From Larix sibirica (taxonomy: Eukaryota; Streptophyta; Pinopsida; Pinales; Pinaceae): a stretch of 10,033 bases of DNA. Position 1 is the stretch's first letter; each line of letters starts with the position of its first letter. Below, piece after piece: positions 1 to 8,906 of this stretch. The translations under genes were made by a program, and so were the position numbers. The stretch spans positions 1 through 10,033 of the forward strand of contig NWUY0303869010.1 of the NCBI GenBank assembly GCA_004151065.3, written 5' to 3'. Below the pieces are notes generated by a model. That model was not told the origin of the DNA. It did no database searches and saw nothing but the letters and a program-made list of their open reading frames with translations.

Positions 1-161
1 ATTGGCATTGCTCTCTGTAAGCTTGGAGGAGATATTCTGGAGATAATAGAAGACTACCTTCCCGTGGACGTAGCCCAATTGGGTGAACCACGTATATCTG
101 GTGTACTCTTTTCTCTTGTTCTCTTTCTGTTCTTATTTACTGTGATATGTTATTGTTTGCA
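1..161 (+). mobile_element. Copia-like LTR, 3' (R/U5) fragment
   Basis: The block GTGGACGTAG (64-73) followed by GAACCACGTA (85-94) is the arrangement found near the R/U5 boundary of many plant Copia LTRs. It is followed by a T-rich U5-like tract (103-158) and a possible CA terminus at 160-161. The left part of the LTR lies outside the window. No tRNA-Met primer-binding site follows the proposed end, so this is a truncated or decayed copy, or its end is misplaced. Identification rests on remembered similarity of these short blocks, not on an alignment. Confidence 0.55.
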
Positions 162-501
162 TAGATAGGTAAGCTATTTTAGTTAGATCCATATCTTTGA
201 CACTTTTGGGGAGTTTTATAATTGTTTTTTTTATTTATTGCAATTATTTTAAAGGTTGTATGCTTACTTTAATTGGCTCGATTGTATGTTATCATATCCT
301 ATGGTTGACCTTATTTCGTTGTGTTATACCTTTATCCAACCTTCCTTTGGGTTTACATGTGCCCGTGACCTTGGTTCTGGGGTCGGGTACACTATACATT
401 CTTTAGTTGATGGAGCAATGCTTTTTTTAGATCATATGTCAGCATATTTTACTCCAAATAGAAAGAAGATACTCTTGAAAGATGATATTTTGGAAGTAAG
501 C
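162..501. other. non-coding stretch upstream of the zinc-finger pseudogene
   Basis: This stretch is T-rich and has no protein similarity that I recognise; the open frames here are short and chance-like. It contains a donor-like TAG/GTAAGC (GT at 169-170). It also contains a pyrimidine tract ending in AG at 429-430, followed by 71 bases to the pseudogene's ATG at 502. These could be relics of an intron in the 5' untranslated region of the parent gene, but the motifs are short and the reading is speculative. Confidence 0.35.
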
Positions 502-675
502 ATGTGTGGAGGTCCAGAGCATCAAAAAGCTACTAGTGTATGTGATACAAATGCAACTAGGCTTCAGGAAAAAGACAATGATGTTGCAGTGGTTGAGAAA
601 AAATATTGTAAGATCAAATAGTTGGAAATATATACTCAATTATGATATGTTCGGTTTTCAGCAAGTAGCAAAGGA

Positions 676-913
676 AAATGTGTTGAAAATTGTTGAAGCT
701 AGTTTTTGGTATGGTAGAAAACATGGTACTAGTCAGATGGTTTTGGAGCAAAGGAATCTTGTAATGATTGCAACAGTTTTTGGTAGTGTATACGTATTGA
801 AATACATCTTATTAAAACATGCCACATTGTTGTAGGAGGTCTTGGTCATGTTGTTGAAATTGACAAGTTGTTGATTCTGTCAAGTGCAGAAGTTAATAGT
901 GTAGATCATTATT
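676..913 (+). other. ankyrin-repeat region of the pseudogene, with internal deletion
   Basis: Frame 2 reads EASFWYGRKHG, then MVLEQRNLVMIATVFGS and VYVLKYILL (about 695-815). This matches the first ankyrin-like repeat of RR-TZF proteins, where the usual text is close to LEQRTPLMVAATFGSVEVLKYIL. Frame 1 then picks up at 820 with CHIVVGGLGHVVEIDKLL and SSAEVNSVD (to 906), the second repeat. The linker between repeats that I remember from the family (the VNRACG...ALHC part) is missing, which implies a deletion of several tens of bases near 815-820. A few codons are also lost at about 907, where the frame shifts again before PPKLAHAR. In the family these repeats are thought to bind proteins. Confidence 0.75.
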
Positions 914-1309
914 CCTCCTAAATTAGCCCATGCTAGGCCTATCTTGGAAGAAATGTTGAATGTGGTTGTTGGTGCACTATTAAATTCTCCAATAAATTTT
1001 TTCAACATTATGCCATATTTTAGCTTCCATTTGTTTGAATTTGTACATGAGGCAGCTACCAACTCATGTGTGGGGGAATATAATAGTTCATAGTTTGTAT
1101 CTCAATTTAATACACCTCCTTTAACATCATATTCTGAAACCTCTTATACCACTTCTCCATCTTTGTCTCCAAATTCCATAGAGCTATCAAAGAGTTCCTA
1201 TGATAATAATGACGAAAAGGAATATCCAGTTGACCCCTCTCTCCCTGACATTAAAAACAAAATTTAGATCATGGATGAGTTCCAAATGTTTTCCTTCAAG
1301 GTATGGCCT

Positions 1310-1566
1310 TGTTCCAGGGCATATTCTCATATTGGACTGAATTCCCATTTGTGCATCCTGGTGAAAATGCTCAAAGACGAGACCTAAGACAGTTTCATTA
1401 TAGTTGTGTTCCTTGCCCATAATTTCGTAAAGGGACTTGCAGATGAAATGATTCTTGTGATTATGAACATGGTTTATTTGAAATTTGGTTGCATCCTACA
1501 CAATATTGTACTCGACTTTGAAAAGATGGGAAAAATTATGCACAAAGAGTGTGTTTCTTTGCTCAC
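1310..1566 (+). other. relic of the RR region and tandem CCCH zinc fingers
   Basis: The family pattern is C-X7-C-X5-C-X3-H-X16-C-X5-C-X4-C-X3-H, preceded by an arginine-rich stretch containing another CCCH-like motif. Reading from 1333 in frame 1 gives WTEFPFVHPGENAQRRD and YSCVPCP. Finger 1 keeps all four ligands (Cys at 1414, 1438 and 1456; His at 1468) but contains stops at 1420 and 1444. Sixteen residues later the first Cys of finger 2 is TGA (1519-1521). The second Cys position is Tyr (1537-1539). The third Cys (1552) and the His (1564, in VCFFAH) remain. The single-base loss that changes frame lies at about 1330, between SH and WTE. The exact ligand spacing makes the family assignment firm. 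Confidence 0.9.
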
Positions 1567-2754
1567 AAAACTAAGGAATTATGCCCCCTTTATCTCTCTA
1601 TTGGCTCAATGGTGCCATCACCAAGAATTTCAACTTCTATAGATATGGATTCTCTTGCACTAGGATCTCCATCTTCTATCCTAATAATTTCTCTCTTCTC
1701 TCCAGCAAATCCATCAAAGAACACTTTGTTCACTCCTCCAATGTCCCCCTCATCTCCTAAAGTTGGCCATTCATCTTTGGATGGGGCTTGGTCACATTCT
1801 AACTTACGAATGTTGCACCTTCCTAGTGGTCACATACAAACTAGTTGCCTCTGAACAACACTTAGTGCTAGATACCTTATCGTGGATGATCTAATTAGAG
1901 GCTCAAACAATGATGGCTAAATAATTGATGAGTTTTCACCTCTGTCCAACCAGGATGGGATGGATGCTACTTTATTTTCCTTATCAGGGGATGGGAGCAC
2001 ATTTAGAAAATATAGAAGTTATGGTCTTAACATTGTACCATGACAAAACTTGAGGATTTGTTTTCTTTTGAGATCTCATTATCAGGGGTGGCAGGTTCAG
2101 AGGCCTATTTTATGTCACACATGGGCACTCATATGCAGACTAATAATTCAATGCAAGCTCGTTTTGATCTTCGAAACCAAAATTAGTTATCAATCAGTAT
2201 TCAACTACTTCATGTAACAACACAAATGCAACGAGTTGCAACAGATCCTCAAAGCTCAGGCCACGCATTCTTACAATCATATGTGCTTTCACCTTCATAT
2301 ATTTTGGCATCCCTTGGTCAAATGTCATCATTTAGTGGATATTTTTATTTCCATAAATCCAAATAGTATGTGTTATCTCTAATTATGTCTCCAACAATTA
2401 ATTCAAGAGTTATTGCTTTTTCACACCAAGACAAGCGGAGTTACAATTCATTACACTTGGGTTCCCAATTACTTCCTACTAGTTCAAACTAGGGCTCTCC
2501 AACTCTTAAATTGGAATGGGGAGATCAAGGGGATGCACTCAAAAAATTTAGAAAGTCACTTTCATTTGGGTATCATAATTCAAATGAATTGGATTCATGT
2601 TGGATTCAATCTATGGTAAAGGAAACACCATTAGATGTGCATGATGCCAGTCTAGATTACTCAATGGGGAGTGGAGACATCAATCGATGGAAAAATAAAA
2701 AATTTGGATAATGTGGTTTTGGCCTCTTGAATGGACGAGATGCATCTATATTAG

Positions 2755-2969
2755 ATTTCCCTATGCGACAATTGAAAACTGCAATCTATCTAGATGTCCC
2801 TATTTCAGCACCAATCCTAATTCAGTGAATAAAGCCAATATAGATTATAGAACATGTAGTAGGTAACTTATATTATCAATTCCTACCTGTTTATGAATCC
2901 TAGTGCCTTATCCAAAGTCCAAGGTTCCAAAATTCAAATAAAAAAAGGCACCTTCATTCTTCATACTAT
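2755..2969. other. 3' flank of the pseudogene
   Basis: Non-coding and AT-rich. An AATAAA at 2828-2833 lies 74 bases after the last recognisable codon and could be the old polyadenylation signal. A run of seven A (2940-2946) is too short and too far from a defined cleavage point to count as a retroposed poly(A) tail. The right part may already belong to the reverse-oriented LTR, whose outer end I cannot fix exactly. Confidence 0.35.
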
Positions 2970-4222
2970 TGTACCTGTAAGAATCCTAATTATCTATCAA
3001 TTTATAAAATACTAATAAATATAACATTCGCTGGTATTTATTCAAGAAAACAAATACTACACTTAAACTAATCCATAAATGTAAATGTAATTTCGGATCT
3101 AATACAATTAGTTGATTAATCAAGGGATGAATATTACAACTATTAAAATTTCTTAAAATTTAGGAAAATAATACTTACTTGGAATAATTCCATAACCTCG
3201 ACTTGAACAAATAAGCTCCAAATTCAACATTCGATGAGTTAGCAGCAACAACAAGGTTTGAGGGGACAACTCTCCACCCAACCTAATCCCCTTAGTTCCA
3301 AGAACTGAAGACCCCTGAGCCCCCAATTAAAACCTAATCACGTCCCTTCTCCTCACTCTTCCACTGAAACACCATGGAACCTCCCCTCCTTGAATTCACC
3401 TCCCCCCCTTAAAAAGGACTAATTTCCATTTTACATTTTTTTCTATTTTTGCATGGGTGTTTCCACTTGGAAAACATGCACCCTAATATTTTCCTTAATT
3501 AACACATCTTATTTAGTTAATCACATTTTTAATCTATTTCTCGTTTTCTTAATTTAAGGATCCTATTTATCTAGCAATTTATAAAATACTAATAAATATA
3601 GCATTCACTAGTATTTATTCAAGATAGCAAGGACTGCACTTAAACTAATCCATAACTGTAAATGTCATTTCATATCTAATACCATTAGCCAATTAATCAA
3701 GGGATTAATATTACAACTATTAAATTTCCTTAAAATTTAGGAAAATACATACTTACCTGGAAGAAGTCCATAACCTCAACTTGAACAAAGAATCTCCAAC
3801 TTTAGCATTTGGATTTTTAAGTAGTAGCAACAAGGTTTGGGGGGACAACTCTCCACCCAACCTAATCCCCTCAGTTCCAAGAATTGAACACCCCTGAGCT
3901 CCCAACAATAACCCCAATGCCAGCCTAGTCACTTCCCTTCTCCTCACTCTCCCACCAAAACACCATGGAACATCCCCTCCATCAACTCACCTCCCCCCCT
4001 TAAAAGGGAATAATTTCCCTTTTATTTTATCTTTCTATTTTTGCATGGGTGTTGTCACTTGGCATCTATGCACCTCAATATTTTCCTTAAATAACACATC
4101 TTATTTAGTTAATCACATTTTTAATTTGTTTCTCTCTTTTTTGTCTTATTTAAATTTTAACTATATAATATATGTATATAAAGTCTTTGGTTAATGTTCT
4201 TAGCCCCAATTTGGGTGTTACA
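2970..4222 (-). mobile_element. reverse-oriented Ty3/Gypsy-like 3' LTR, internally duplicated
   Basis: On the - strand the LTR begins at 4222 with TGTAACACCC, a common start of plant Gypsy LTRs, directly downstream of a polypurine tract. It runs towards lower coordinates. A possible terminus is the TG at 2970-2971 (ACA on the - strand), but this is only a guess. Inside is a 577-598 bp segment present twice in tandem. The - strand carries CCAGGTAAGT (3760-3751) and CCAAGTAAGT (3182-3173), which resemble a splice donor repeated in both copies. No flanking target duplication is seen: internal-type sequence, not host DNA, lies to the right of 4222, so it is not a simple solo LTR. Short open frames here are chance frames. 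Confidence 0.6.
2981..4155. repeat. tandem duplication of about 0.58 kb within the LTR
   Basis: Copy 1 (2981-3557) and copy 2 (3558-4155) abut head to tail and match over their whole length with scattered substitutions and small indels. Anchor points are TTTATAAAATACTAATAAAT at 3001 and 3578, the stretch GGGGACAACTCTCCACCCAA near 3262 and 3840, and AACACATC at 3501 and 4093. The offset grows from 577 to 592 along the copies because copy 2 carries net insertions. The divergence suggests an old event. Confidence 0.92.
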
Positions 4223-4226
4223 TACA

Positions 4227-4236
4227 CCCCTCCTTC
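4227..4236 (-). other. polypurine tract, copy 1
   Basis: The - strand reads GAAGGAGGGG, ending four bases before the LTR start TGTAACACCC at 4222. This is the position and composition expected for the primer of plus-strand DNA synthesis in an LTR retrotransposon. It fixes the element's orientation as - strand. Confidence 0.65.
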
Positions 4237-4432
4237 AGGAAACTTTGTCCCTAAGTTGTGACCCATATAAATGAAAAAATAAATGTACATGCTCATTCAA
4301 CATACATTATGCACCTAGATAGCTAGTACTGTTGTGGAGGTGAAAGACATTATGTATATGTTAACTATATATAATATATGTATATAAAGACTTTGGTTAA
4401 TGTTCTTAGCCCCAAGTGGGGTGTTACATACA

Positions 4433-4442
4433 CCCCTCCTTC
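4433..4442 (-). other. polypurine tract, copy 2
   Basis: Same GAAGGAGGGG sequence, again just outside a TGTAACACCC edge (4428). It belongs to the second unit of the 206 bp duplication. Just upstream on the - strand the sequence can be read as FETKFPEGG, which recalls the degenerate end of Gypsy polyproteins; this is weak because no integrase or chromodomain sequence precedes it. Confidence 0.6.
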
Positions 4443-4565
4443 AGGAAACTTTGTCTCGAAGCTGGGACCAATATAAATGAAAAAATAAATGTACATGCTC
4501 ATTCAACATACATTATGCACCTAGGTAGCCAGTACTACTGTGGAGCTGAAAGACTTATACGTGTG

Positions 4566-4920
4566 GCCACCACACATAAATCATACACCTACACTAACAT
4601 CAACAAGTGCCCTAATTTAGTACATGCTTTTGATTATTCCTATCAAGTTCCTAACATGCAATCAAATCATAGCATATGCATCAATTCTATCGTACAGTTA
4701 TGGATCAATCAAATCATAGAAACAAATTCATATAGAAAGCCATAAAACATAGCACTCTGAAACTCCCTCATATCTTACTCACCCTCGACTTGAGAATCAT
4801 ACCATCCAATCAACCACCATAACCCTCCACTCCAACTTTGGATGGTCCCACTCTCCATGGCATGGGCCCTACACTATAACTTATCCCTGGTCAATATAGT
4901 AGGCATTGGAAGTTTCAATG
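4566..4920. other. non-coding interior of the reverse-oriented element or flank
   Basis: No gag-pol similarity is recognisable on either strand, although the adjacent LTR edges would predict the 3' end of pol on the - strand. The stretch may be a 3' spacer of the element, a non-autonomous element's filler, or unrelated DNA. GGCATTGGAAG at 4902-4912 recurs at 5064-5074, which links this stretch to the repeat array that follows. Confidence 0.3.
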
Positions 4921-5243
4921 GACCTCATTGGCCGCATATGATTTTGGTCTACTTCTAGTATTTATTTTGACCTCATCGGTCACACTGGATTTTGGTCACA
5001 TCTGGCCACCTCATCAACCCACCATCGGCCACACCGTATTTTGGTCATACAGGCATCTCTAAAGGCATTGGAAGCTTCTTGGTCAACCAAATGGCTAACC
5101 CGATCTATGGACCTCATCGGCCACACCGGATTTTGGTCTGCTTTTCGTTTCTATTTCGAGCTCACCTACTGCATAGGATTTTGGTCTCATAAGGTCACCT
5201 CATTGGTTGCACTAGATTTTGGTCAACCAGGCATCTTTAAAGG
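4921..5243. repeat. degenerate tandem repeat, about 48 bp period, ATTTTGGTC core
   Basis: Six related 29-base units start at 4921, 4969, 5018, 5110, 5158 and 5196. The consensus is close to GACCTCATCGGCCACACCGG followed by ATTTTGGTC. Start-to-start distances are 48, 49, 92 (about two periods), 48 and 38. A longer-range copy is also visible: CAGGCATCT, a pyrimidine, then TAAAGG at 5050-5065 and 5228-5243, each just after a core unit. The right-hand half therefore looks like a higher-order unit of about 178 bp. The small open frames across it are by-products of the repeat. Confidence 0.85.
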
Positions 5244-6330
5244 TTGGCCCTGACACCCTCCATATCCCTCCAAGGCATCCAACCCATAGGCATCAGAAGT
5301 CCTCCATATACCTCCCTCTATGGATAATGTGACTCAAGCCGTGGACTTCTAGTAGATTCATTACTGGTATAGGATTGTTGGAAAATCGTTATTTGTTGGG
5401 TTGTCCCCCATCCCATAATGTGTGACTTGTAGTTATTCTCCCTTGTGTTTGTGTGCTCCTCCGGCCCTTTAGGCCCCTAAGTGGATTTCATGGAACAACT
5501 TTCACTTACCACGTACCAATGTTTATTAGTAGTAATCAAATTACCAAGACAACATGCTTGTATAACAATAATTCTTTTCATTGGTTCCAACATAAAGCCT
5601 CATAAGCTCATTATCTCATAAACTACCATCGTGAAATCATACAAGTCTTATAACCAAATATCACATGCCATGAAATACTATCATGAAATGACAAGAAAGA
5701 CAACTAAGTATCATTTTCCAAAAAAAATCATCATGAAATAATAAGCAATAATGAGTTTTAAGTCATATGTCAACTAATCATACCAATAATACCATGTAGC
5801 ATCCAACAACAAGACCACCTGCAATCACCACATGCCTTAATGGAACACGATATTATCAAACATTATGAAATAACTATGAATCATGTACTACTACTACATG
5901 TTGGCCTGGCCTTGCATCATAAATAGAATCTCATAATTCTATCTATTTTCATTTAATGCATCATAAAACACTAGTAATTTATATGTAAAGTCATGTGTTA
6001 TCATGATCATCTAATATTCACTTATGATGGGGACAAGTCCTATACAAATAAGACCTGCTAACGAGGTCTAATAAGGTCATACAACAGCACCACAAGATGA
6101 AAGTGGGACATGAGCAATGCTACCATGAGATCATGACATTATCATATACCAACTAGTCTTATCACCAACATTAATATAACTTCGTAAAAGTAAAAAGTAG
6201 CATGTCATCAACTTAGACATAATTGTATAATCTTTAGAAAACATTTTCAGCATAGGACCACATAATATCAACATCACAACAACATATATACATCATAATA
6301 ACAGGTAATTGATAAACCAAAGGACATGGA
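5244..6330. other. AT-rich non-coding stretch with a dispersed CATGAAAT motif
   Basis: No protein or RNA gene is recognisable. Around 5625-5880 a short motif recurs irregularly: CATGAAAT at 5669, 5682 and 5732, with variants at about 5629 and 5853. This looks like a degenerate simple repeat. The left part (5244-5480) is less AT-rich and may still belong to the element carrying the 48 bp repeats. Confidence 0.4.
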
Positions 6331-8036
6331 TATTTGGTCAAATGCCATAATAAGGTGTATCTCTAAGTAATAATTTATTATATAGAGATGGTCCTACTAA
6401 ACCTTTTGTCCTTCAAGGAACTCGTCCTCTATTAATTTATACATAAACTTGGAAATTGCATTCATTTAATGCCCTACATTTCATTCATTTATTTGTAACC
6501 CTATAATGTATAGATTATTTATTTAATATTCAATTAGTTATAATTCTACCAAGAAAATTTTCTTCCATGGAAATAAATTAAGTGAGCGTTACTTAATCTA
6601 TTTTATTTTTTGTAGGTGAAAATGTTGTTTCCTCATTTTTTATATACCCAATTCCTCATCTAATACAAGATATACATCTACATATTTTACTATTTTTATT
6701 GACTTCTTTTACTATTTTACTTCCTATACCAAAATGTAACTACACAACTCACTATCCTTAAGTTTCAAGGAATAGGGGAATGAAAATAACTAACTAAGAT
6801 TCATTTGGTGACTTTAAGTAAGATTTCTTGATAGACTTAGTGTAATATAAAGTTTGATGTTTCAATGGGAATGATTTTTGCCACTTCAACACTTGCCATA
6901 TCAAGAGTACACGTGGTTGTTGATATTTAATTTCATTGAGGAAGCCATCTTAGATTTTCACCCATCCTTAGTGTTTTTCTTCAAATATTTCATATTTATG
7001 TTGCCTCTTTGTTTCCTTCTTTTCTTTCCCTTTCCCCAACTTCCAAATCAGATGTAGAGCACCTTGCTTCTAAGGGGATTGGTATATAAAGGCTATGAAA
7101 TATATACTTAGATAGCCATGGCCATGGAAAACCTACTTAGATACCTATGGTTTCTCTGGGGCCATTATTTTAAAATATATATATTTAATTAGAAATTGCA
7201 TTCATGTAACCACATATATTATATTAACTAGCAATTAAAATATATATGCAGATAGTATGTCATGGGCACATCTACGCTTTTGAAATTGAGCTTTAATTAT
7301 GGCATTATGATTTATCGTTTCAATGAAATGTTAAAAAGAAATGTTATGAGAAAGTTGAATGTGGGCCATTCCTACCATTACTAGTGTTAACTTGTTCTAA
7401 AATAGGGCTTGACATTGTCCTCCATAAAAAGTAAAATAGATTGATTCTCTCTTAATGTTCTGTTTTGATTCTCTCTACCTTGCAACTCATGTTGAACGAC
7501 CAACACCATAAATGTGAAAAATTGAATTGTACAATATGCTACTCACAAAATATTTGAAGTTTAAATACTTCTCCATAAAACATCTGTGTTTACTATACTT
7601 TTTAAACCCTCATTATAATTATATATATTTTTTTTTAAAGAATTGATATATTTAATCTCAACTTTAAAAAGAAATAAATTACTGTTAAAGAATTTACTAT
7701 TTATTTAACCTTGAAAATAATATATTTTATAACCAATCTTTAAAACAATTTTTATATAACCCTTTTTTTCAACTTAAATAAATATTTAAAAACCACTCTA
7801 AGAATATCTATTTAAATATAATCTCAAAACAATTAGCTTTATTCCTTTTACAACTTTAAAACCATTATTAAAAACAAGCGTAACCATTAATGTGTTAAAT
7901 GAGTAAGAGAATACCTTTTAAAATGCCTCTTTAAACAATTCCTACAACAACTATATGGAATTTTATAACCTCGAATTAAAACACTCATATGTGATCAAAA
8001 GGTTAAAAATCACTATTTCACGTTAATCAAGGGAAG
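6331..8036. other. AT-rich intergenic DNA
   Basis: No gene is recognisable. Notable local structure: a pyrimidine tract at 7003-7037 with only one internal purine after its first base; a perfect 12-base palindrome CCATGGCCATGG at 7116-7127; and a near-repeat CTTAGATAGCCATGG (7107-7121) and CTTAGATACCTATGG (7136-7150). A strongly AT-rich stretch with short A and T runs covers about 7600-7960. The composition changes abruptly at 8037, where the next element starts. Confidence 0.4.
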
Positions 8037-8537
8037 TGTCAGGGCTCGGCGCAGCCGCCTTCCCACTCAAGCACAACTTGCCAAGGAGCTCGACCAAAGG
8101 GGCTCAAGTGGTGCACTGCAAGGAAACGTGACTTGGGAGCATGATGCACATTGGTGTGCCAAGTCTAAAGCATGGGTGCACTTGACTTGAGTGTTGGGAA
8201 AACATGGTAAGACATGTGGGAAAGAGACGAGTGGCATGCCGGCAAGCTAAGGCTAGGTGCATGCCCACTCCACGATGTTCAAAAAGAAAATGGGCTGGAG
8301 GCCCAAATTCCTTAGCATGGAAAGCAAGGTAGAAGTTGGAAAGTGGTCACATTGGTTGGCAAGACTCAAGAGGCACGTTGGCAATGTCGGGTTGGAGCAC
8401 GTTAGGTGGGTGCACACCCAACAAGTGGACAAGAAACATGTCAAGTGGACATGGCGTGTGGCACAAGTGCGTGATGTGCCATACTTAGCATGTTGGCTAA
8501 GGGACGCCTTGGGAACACACTTAGGACAAGCAATGCC

Positions 8538-8547
8538 TATAAGTAGA
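8538..8547 (+). promoter_or_regulatory. LTR TATA box
   Basis: TATAAGTAGA, set in GCCTATAAGTAGAGGCAC, is a typical plant LTR promoter core. It predicts transcription starting near 8565-8575. U3 would then be about 530 bases, and R plus U5 about 600. Confidence 0.65.
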
Positions 8548-8650
8548 GGCACCTGAACTTGGAAAAGGCATCCATAGAAGATCAATTATTGGCAAGACAT
8601 CAAGCATCCAAGAGTGGATTGTAACCAAAGTTCTATGTGTTGGGCACATG

Positions 8651-8688
8651 GAAGGCCATAGGAGCGAGTGAAGGCCATAGGTGCGAGC
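8651..8688. repeat. two tandem 19-bp units in R/U5
   Basis: Units at 8651-8669 and 8670-8688 share GAAGGCCATAGG, then AGCGAG or TGCGAG, with 17 of 19 bases identical. They lie downstream of the predicted transcription start, so they would be in the element's leader RNA. Confidence 0.85.
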
Positions 8689-8906
8689 CTTGCCCAATTT
8701 GGGGGTTCATCTTGGGTAGAATAGTGCAAGGGATAGGGGCTGCGACATGTAGTTATGTGGCAACGACAAAAGTGATCAAGACGGAGTGGCGGAAATTTGT
8801 GGGGTTTCTTAGGGGCTTTCTGAGTTGGGCACTCATGTGGTTTGGGTTGGCCTGGGGAACCCTTCGTGTCAATGTAATCTTGTACTTTGTTGCTTCTTGA
8901 TTTTCT

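Larger units (their letters stand above)
502..2754 (+). pseudogene. decayed ankyrin/tandem-CCCH zinc-finger (RR-TZF) gene
   Basis: Relic of a plant RR-TZF protein, a family of RNA-binding regulators linked to hormone and stress responses and to P-bodies and stress granules. The ATG at 502 starts MCGGPEHQ, a family-like N-terminus. The homologous frame then runs frame 1 (502 to about 600), 2 (to about 819), 1 (820-906), 2 (908-1330), 1 (1333-2039), 3 (2040-2706) and 1 (2707-2754). In order it shows ankyrin-type segments, PPKLAHARPILEEMLN, EYPVDPSLPDIKN, DEFQMFSFKVWPCSRAYSH, both CCCH fingers, PPMSPSSPKVGHSSLDG, KLEDLFSFE, GSPTLKLEWGDQGD and KKFRKSLSFGYHNSNE. In-frame stops lie at 1091, 1265, 1420, 1444, 1519, 1852, 1918, 2184, 2364, 2490 and 2728. 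The length (about 750 codons) fits a full-length family member. No intron is visible inside the coding part, and Arabidopsis homologues are mostly intronless there, so retroposition cannot be decided. It cannot encode a working protein. Confidence 0.9.
4159..4565. repeat. tandem duplication of about 206 bp across the internal/LTR junction
   Basis: Copy 1 (4159-4361) and copy 2 (4363-4565) both start with an AACTATATA...ATATGTATATAAAG stretch. Both continue through TTAATGTTCTTAGCCCCAA, the LTR edge TGTTACA, CACCCCTCCTTCAGGAAACT and GTACATGCTCATTCAACATA. They diverge after TGAAAGAC (4341-4348 and 4547-4554). Each copy therefore holds about 65 bp of LTR start plus about 130 bp of element interior, read on the - strand. 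The pair lies immediately beside the 0.58 kb duplication. Confidence 0.92.

Noticed and set aside
197-406. Hydrophobic 69-codon open frame that could look like a membrane peptide.
   Set aside because: T-rich DNA gives hydrophobic codons by default; there is no conserved motif and it lies in the non-coding upstream stretch.
2936-2946. A-rich run that might be the poly(A) tail of a processed pseudogene.
   Set aside because: Only seven consecutive A, about 190 bases past the last codon, with no target duplication found, so it is not evidence for retroposition.
3753-3947. - strand open frame of 64 codons with a leucine-rich stretch.
   Set aside because: It lies within the LTR repeat, and the tandem copy at 3176-3370 does not conserve it as a protein.
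4416-4745. + strand open frame of 109 codons.
   Set aside because: It starts inside the LTR-edge duplication, runs against the element's orientation, and has no recognisable domain.
4921-5224. Regularly spaced repeats considered as a CRISPR array.
   Set aside because: The units are degenerate, the spacers are themselves related, and the context is a plant retroelement. It is a tandem repeat.
6385-6430. - strand reading EDEFLEGQKV followed by stops, resembling the degenerate tail of Gypsy polyproteins.
   Set aside because: Only about ten residues match loosely, with no integrase or chromodomain upstream and no polypurine tract or LTR start after it.
7116-7127. Perfect palindrome CCATGGCCATGG.
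   Set aside because: A short palindrome alone, with no neighbouring gene or partner site, is expected by chance at this scale.
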